Assembly (NCBI GenBank): GCA_963930655.1
Contig: OZ005609.1
Location: forward strand, 9,344,501 to 9,408,500
DNA from: Myrica gale
Taxonomy: Eukaryota > Streptophyta > Magnoliopsida > Fagales > Myricaceae
Reading direction: 5' to 3'
DNA length: 64,000 bases
The position numbers were made by a program, and so were the translations under genes. The notes beneath the pieces were generated by a model. That model was not told where the DNA came from. It saw nothing but the letters and a program-made list of their open reading frames with translations, and searched no databases. Positions 58,746-64,000 of the stretch are shown piece after piece (the stretch's first letter is position 1; every line of letters starts with the position of its first letter).

Positions 58746-60761
58746 ACAATAAAAAGATGAAGCAAGGCGAGGACAAATTTCCTAAAATTAATTTAGAAAG
58801 ATAATTGTTTTTACCAAAGCAAAGGTGGTTTGAAAACAAAATCTATCATTACAAATATGAACATTGGGGATTTTATAATTAATAATCATTTTAAACTTTT
58901 TGGACAAAATAATAAGGAAGACCAGCAATAAATTTTTCCTTTGATCGTTTAAACATCTCGAATGAGATGTGATGCCCTTTGGATTAAAGAACGCACATGC
59001 TGAATTCCATAATATTATTAATGATTTTAATCTTTATTATTATTTTTCCATTATTTATATAGATGATGTTTTAATCTTTTCTAAAAATATCAAACAACAT
59101 TGGGTTCATTTACGAAAATTCTTTAATATCATTAAAGACAATGGTATTGTTGTTTCTGCTCCTAAAATTAAAGACTTCCAAACAAAAATACGATTCATCG
59201 ACCATAATATCTACCAAGGAACCATCACCCCTATTTCCCGTGACATTGAATTTGCTGATAAGTTTCCTGACCAGATCACTGATAAGACCCAATTTCAATG
59301 ATTTTTAGGAAGTTTTAATTATATTTCTGTTTTTTATAAAAATCTTCTTAAATTATGCAAACCTCTCTTTGCTCGACTTCAAAAAAAAGCCTCCTGCATG
59401 GACCCCATTACATACTAATATAGTTAAAAAGATAAAATCTCTTGTCAAGCATCTGCCAAGTTTAGGCGTTGCATCCCCATCTGCATTCAAGACAGTATAA
59501 ATTGATGTATATGATATCAAATATGGTAGCATACTTAAACAACGCATTCATATCACTGATAAAGAGCATATAATAAGGTTTCATTATGGTGTATGGAATC
59601 CTACACAAGAAAAATACAATATTGTCAAAAAAGAGGTTTTAGCTATGATACTTTGTATTTCAGAATTATAAGATGATTTGTTAAATAAAAAAAATTATAC
59701 GTGTTGATTGCAAATCTGCCAAAGATATTCTACTTAAAGGTGTCAAAAACCTTGCATCCAAGCAACTCTTTGCTAGATGACAAGGCATCTTATCTGTTTT
59801 TTATTTTGATATTGAATATATCAAAGAAAAATCCAACTCAATCCATGACTTTCTTACATGTGAATTTTTACAGGGCAAATGAGTTCTTCAAAATCTTCTG
59901 TTTCTTCTTCAAAACTCCTAATTATTCTCGAAAGTTGTCTACTGTTGATTTTCTTTCGGATAGCATGTTCCATCCTTATAGGGCTCATGGCCCATCTCCT
60001 TCCAATCTGCCCAGGCCTCCCCATCGGCCCAGTTCATTACCTCTTCATAATAGCTTTACCCTTCTCGAAAACCTACCTCCGATAAGCCCATCACCCTGGG
60101 CTCCACCACCACCTCCACTCGTTGATAAGACTTTTAGCCAAAAGGCCCAAGAAGTCTCCTCTGCCCAATCTCTTCCCTGCAATCCTCAAGATATCATGGT
60201 TACCAAAGCATTTATCTGTCGTGTTGCTTTTGTTGAGGATCCTTATCATACCATTGTTGATCCATCCTTATCAGACATCATTCCAGATATTACCTATTGG
60301 TTGGAACTTTGTTCCTAAAAACCCTGTTTTTATCCAAGCTTTATACCAATATATCCTGCATGATACCAAGTACGTTGAATTCGAACAGATTCTCTGTAAG
60401 TATGATCCTTTTGAATTGTATTTTCAAAATTTTTCATAAGAAGAGTTATTTCTTCAAAAGAATTAGGATAACCACAGACTCTTCGAGCCCTTTTGTACTT
60501 TATAAAAATTTGAAAAATATCTCTTATTATGATTATATTGCATGAATTTTTGCTTTACTTTTTGAAAATATCATCCATCATCACACTTGGTTTATTCGCT
60601 TTAAAAATTTCTATTGCTCTGATCTAATCCCAAAATGATTTTCTCCAACGATGTGATCGTTTTGGCCCAAATATTACCCTTTTACCTACTCCTCTTGAGC
60701 ATACCTTTGACCAATGGTCTTATTGCTCTTGTGATAACCCTTTTGTTTATAAATACCTAGC

Positions 60762-61965
60762 TAGGGCTGTAAACGAGCCGAGCCAAGTAGTGACACATAT
60801 ATGAGCTCGAGCTCAGCTCAGTTAACACATATAAGAACTTGAGGTTCAAGCTCGAATAGCTAGAAAACTCCTGTTCAAACTCGACTCGTTAAATTTTAAA
60901 CAACCTCGAGCTCAGCTCGAGCTCGTTTTGTATTTTTAAAATTAGGGAGAAATTTTTTCAAGATTCGAAATTACAATACTTTTGGCACTCAAAATTTTGG
61001 CCCTAATTAAAAAAATTACAAAATAATCCCTCTCTCATCATCAAATTATTATTTTTATTATAATATTCATTCAAATATTCTATCTTTTTATTATTTTTAC
61101 TTTCTCACTCTCTCTTACCTCAAAATTTTACCAACTCCTAAACACTTATTTGTGATTATATATCACAACAGTAAAAAACTAAATGATCTAATCTATTGGT
61201 TAGTAAACTAAACAATAATATGTATTGACCAATAGAAGTGTACTAGGAAATAATAGGGGGTTTTCACTCTATAGATTCAGGTTTTCACAAAAAAATATAG
61301 CCTGTAAAAAATTAATATCATAATTACATGGTAATGAGAAAAACCTTACCACCAAGGAGGCATTCAAAAATACAACAAGTCAATAATTTTTCTACCAAAT
61401 CATTACTATACGTCAAACACATAATCAATGAAAACACTTTGTAACATAAGTAAATTTGTGTGCTTATATATACAAAAATGATTCATATAAATATATATTT
61501 TATAAGGTAACTTAACATTATTATAAAACTTTAATATAAACCATAACACATGCATATACATGTGATATCTAACATAAGTAAATAAGCTCTATAGCCTCCA
61601 TAGATATATAAATATTACTAATTACTAAATATAAAGTAATAGTGTATACTTAAACATATACACAATAATCATATAGATAAACAATATATACAAGTGTACT
61701 ATCTATAGATACAAATATTATAAGTTATATATATAATTGTAAGTATATATATATATGTATATATATTTATTTTTGTACATGTATTTTATACGAGTTATTA
61801 AATGAGCTCAAATGAGTCGAGTCGACTTCATACAAGCTTTGTTCACGAGCGTAAATCGAGTCGAGCCGAGTTTAATCGAGTTTGACTTGTTTAATAATAG
61901 AGCTAAAAATGATGTTCGAACTCGGCTCGTTTATTAAACGAACCGAGCTTATACCCAGCCATGAC
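60762..61965. mobile_element. AT-rich hAT-like element nested in the caulimovirid
   Basis: The left edge TAGGGCTGTAAACGAGCCGAG and the reversed right edge GGCTGGGTATAAGCTCGGTTC are loosely inverted, and both ends carry repeated GAGCTCGAGCTC and CGAGTCGAGCCGAG motifs, typical of plant hAT subterminal regions. The interior is extremely AT-rich with no coding capacity. It separates two parts of the viral second-ORF-like region. No 8-bp duplication was found, so ends and class are tentative. Confidence 0.55.
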
Positions 61966-62444
61966 AAATCCCCTCGTCAAAGATATGCCTATCCTTCTCC
62001 GTTTATTTATTTAGTTCAACCTTCGTCCTTGGATATTCAGTTGGGAGTTTGTTTTTACCCACCAAGATAACTCTAAGATATTATCCCAAAGATTTTTTGT
62101 TAAATGGTGGAATGTATTTACCTTTGATAATATCATTTCTGCCATTTGCAAAGCCAAACATACTGAAGAAACTCATCCACATTTTCTTGCCCAAAGAAGT
62201 CAGTTACAGGTGAAGCTTGTTGTGGCCAAATCTCGAGAGGATTACAAAAAATAATTAATGGATGTCCTCTCACATCTTTCTGAAGATGATGATACTAATA
62301 AGCCTTACATATCATGCACAGATGACTTTTACATTCCTACTTTTGAAGATGTCCAAGATCCATATGCAAATTATGACCTAGATCTTTCTCCTAATGATAT
62401 TACAGCAATTAACAGACATCTTGCTAATGAATAAATGTTGGAGA

Positions 62445-62785
62445 TACCCTTCTAGAAGAGTGTTCTACAAGACCTAAAGATATTATTGCAGATACCCTTA
62501 TAGAAGACCTAAGGATATTATTACATTATCTTTCTAGAAGACTCTTCTAAGAAGAAAATTTCAAGTACCAAAATACCCCTGCCGACATTTAAAAAAATAC
62601 AATTTTACCCTTTGACACAAATACCCTTGCCTTTTGATACTATTCAAGGACAAAACTCGTCTTTTATCCTCTCTCATTTCTCTTTAAATACCAAGCCCCT
62701 CAGTTCAAAGAACTAAGATCAAGAATACTCTCTATCTCTCTCCTCATAGCCTCTCTCTCTAAACCTTCGACATTTGCCCGCAAAC
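62445..62785 (+). repeat. Right copy of the caulimovirid intergenic region
   Basis: The counterpart of 58405-58745. It is followed by CT-rich leader sequence and by TTTTTAATAAATCTATG near 63045, a likely plant polyadenylation signal (AATAAA). Confidence 0.8.
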
Positions 62786-63513
62786 TTCTCTTCTCCCGTC
62801 TTCAAAAAGATATCTCAATCTTCTACCCAAATCTTCTTACTTACTTTTCTCATATCTTTCGAGATATCTCTCTGCCCAGTTCTTCATACTTACTTCTCTC
62901 ATATCTTCTCAAGACATTTCCCTGTCTTATAATCCTGTAATTTTCTTTCTTCTTCTTACAATTTTTTGTTCCCGTGTTCTCCTACTTTTCTATTGTAATT
63001 TCAGTTTTCTGCTTTCCTGTTTATACTATTTTTGTACTGTTTATTTTTTAATAAATCTATGATTTCAACAATATCTATATTATTGTAGATCCCTCTCGTC
63101 TGTTTATTTTGTTCGAGATCCGCTCCAGAATCTATTAAAGCAATAATAGTAAAAGTAAAATATTTAATACAAATGGTAACTTCGGCATACTATTTTTAAA
63201 AAATAATTCGATTAATTAATTGTATAAAATTGTCTTAAGGTATGAATGGAGGAGTCATTGTCTTCAGAAAACTGTATTAAATTTTTTTTTTGTAATCCTC
63301 TCGAGATTATATATATATATATATATAAAAGGACTTAATCATGGATGAGAAGGGAGGAGCAAGATATACAAATATCAGCAGTCTTTACCCTTAAGGGGAT
63401 CCATGGAAAAAAATTACCCTCAAGGGGAACCACCTATGGACTGATTAGAGCAACGAGTGCCACGTGCCCACATAGTAAACAAAGTTTTCCTTCCCAAAAG
63501 TATATGTAATGCA

Positions 63514-63715
63514 GGGCTGTGTTTGCATTGTAAAATTTTACCCTTCCTAAAATTTTAACACAATAAAATATTACAATATAATCTCTCTCTCCCCATCAAA
63601 TCATTATTTTTCACTACAAAAAAATATAAAAAACTATCTCTCTCTTTACTTTTTCACTAAACTCAATACCTAAAATTTTAACAACACTAAAATTTTACAA
63701 AACAAACCCACCCAC
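63514..63715. mobile_element. AT-rich MITE
   Basis: It begins GGGCTGTGTTTGCATTGTAAAATTT and ends TTTACAAAACAAACCCACCC, which are loosely inverted. Internal ATCTCTCTCTCCCCATCAAAT and TTTACTTTTTCACTAA phrases recur in the AT-rich block at about 61000-61150. Non-coding. Confidence 0.5.
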
Positions 63716-63897
63716 TCAAAGGATCTCAAAGGAGAACCAAAACTTGCCCTCGCAGAAGGTAACGGGTTTCATGTGCTGACATGTTTGGCTTCTAAAATTT
63801 TAGTGAAAATTTATCTGATAAAATAATTTTAAAATAATATTTTTATCTATCAAATTATTTATTTTTATTAAAAATATATAAAAATTTACAACAATCT

Positions 63898-64000
63898 TTT
63901 TTTTTCTAGGCAAAGCAGGTCAAGCCGGTGGGAGGATTTGAACCCCAGTTCAGGACCCTCCATAGAGGAGGAGATGCCAGTTGAGCCTAGGTCATTGGCA
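63898..64000 (-). mobile_element. SINE cut by the window edge
   Basis: On the minus strand it contains the B-box-like GGGGTTCAAATCCTCC and ends GCTTTGCCTAGAAAAAAAAA at a T-run (plus strand, 63898-63907). A-box-like CCTAGGCTCAACTGGCATCTC lies near the window end. The 5' end is outside the window. Confidence 0.65.

Larger units (their letters stand above)
58160..63110. mobile_element. Endogenous caulimovirid (Florendovirus-like), broken fossil
   Basis: Parts in order on the plus strand: an intergenic/promoter-like region (about 58405-58745), reverse transcriptase (from about 58965, with MPFGLKNA and IIYIDDVLIFSKNI), RNase H (about 59550-59870), then a second-ORF-like region to about 62430 split by another element, then the intergenic region again (about 62445-62785) and a leader/polyadenylation-like stretch to about 63060. 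A reversed piece of viral coding-like sequence sits at 58160-58400. Reverse transcriptase sequence and gene order fit Florendovirus-type endogenous pararetroviruses. Movement, coat and protease regions are missing. It is clearly broken, with many breaks, and looks old. Confidence 0.85.

Overview
The window is nuclear DNA from a eudicot plant. It is AT-rich, its genes carry many GT-AG introns, and it is full of plant transposons: hAT, MULE, L1-type LINEs, tRNA-derived SINEs, MITEs and an endogenous pararetrovirus. The species cannot be named from sequence alone. All gene identities rest on remembered family motifs, since no search was run.

Layout. (1) 1-0.9 kb: an intronless CML41-like calmodulin-like gene on the minus strand. 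(2) 0.9-9.2 kb: a gene desert with a hAT MITE that has a perfect 8-bp target duplication, a large candidate inverted-repeat element with gene-like scraps, and several AT-rich MITEs. (3) 9.245-10.775 kb: a Pack-MULE with about 150-bp inverted repeats and a perfect 9-bp target duplication, carrying fragments of a CML45/46-like gene and of an LRL-type bHLH gene. (4) 11.1-27.6 kb: a complete 23-exon gene for the chloroplast stromal processing peptidase (SPP, 1267 aa), whose introns hold LINEs and a hAT MITE. (5) 30.8-34.6 kb: a complete six-coding-exon class I histone deacetylase of the HDA19 type (475 aa). (6) 36.7-40.0 kb, minus strand: a three-exon hydroxyproline-rich-type protein gene of the At1g63720 group (479 aa). 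(7) 42.415-46.426 kb: a 4.0-kb hAT element with a perfect 8-bp target duplication, carrying pieces of two kinase genes and a nested SINE. (8) 48.85-56.2 kb, minus strand: an ATXR7-like histone H3K4 methyltransferase gene that looks dead. It has two nonsense codons, one frameshift, a LINE next to a splice acceptor, and no C-terminal half of the SET domain. (9) 57.3-58.1 kb: tandem repeats. (10) 58.2-63.1 kb: a broken endogenous caulimovirid (Florendovirus-like), itself split by an AT-rich element. (11) 63.5-64.0 kb: a MITE and a SINE cut by the window edge.

The three intact genes with clear roles do not form a pathway: calcium sensing (CML41-like), plastid protein maturation (SPP) and chromatin silencing (HDA19-like). 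The most notable content is gene capture and decay: two unrelated DNA-transposon types (MULE and hAT) have each copied host gene pieces within 35 kb, a chromatin-regulator gene is decaying in place, and two LINE-type insertions are only 15-16 bp long.
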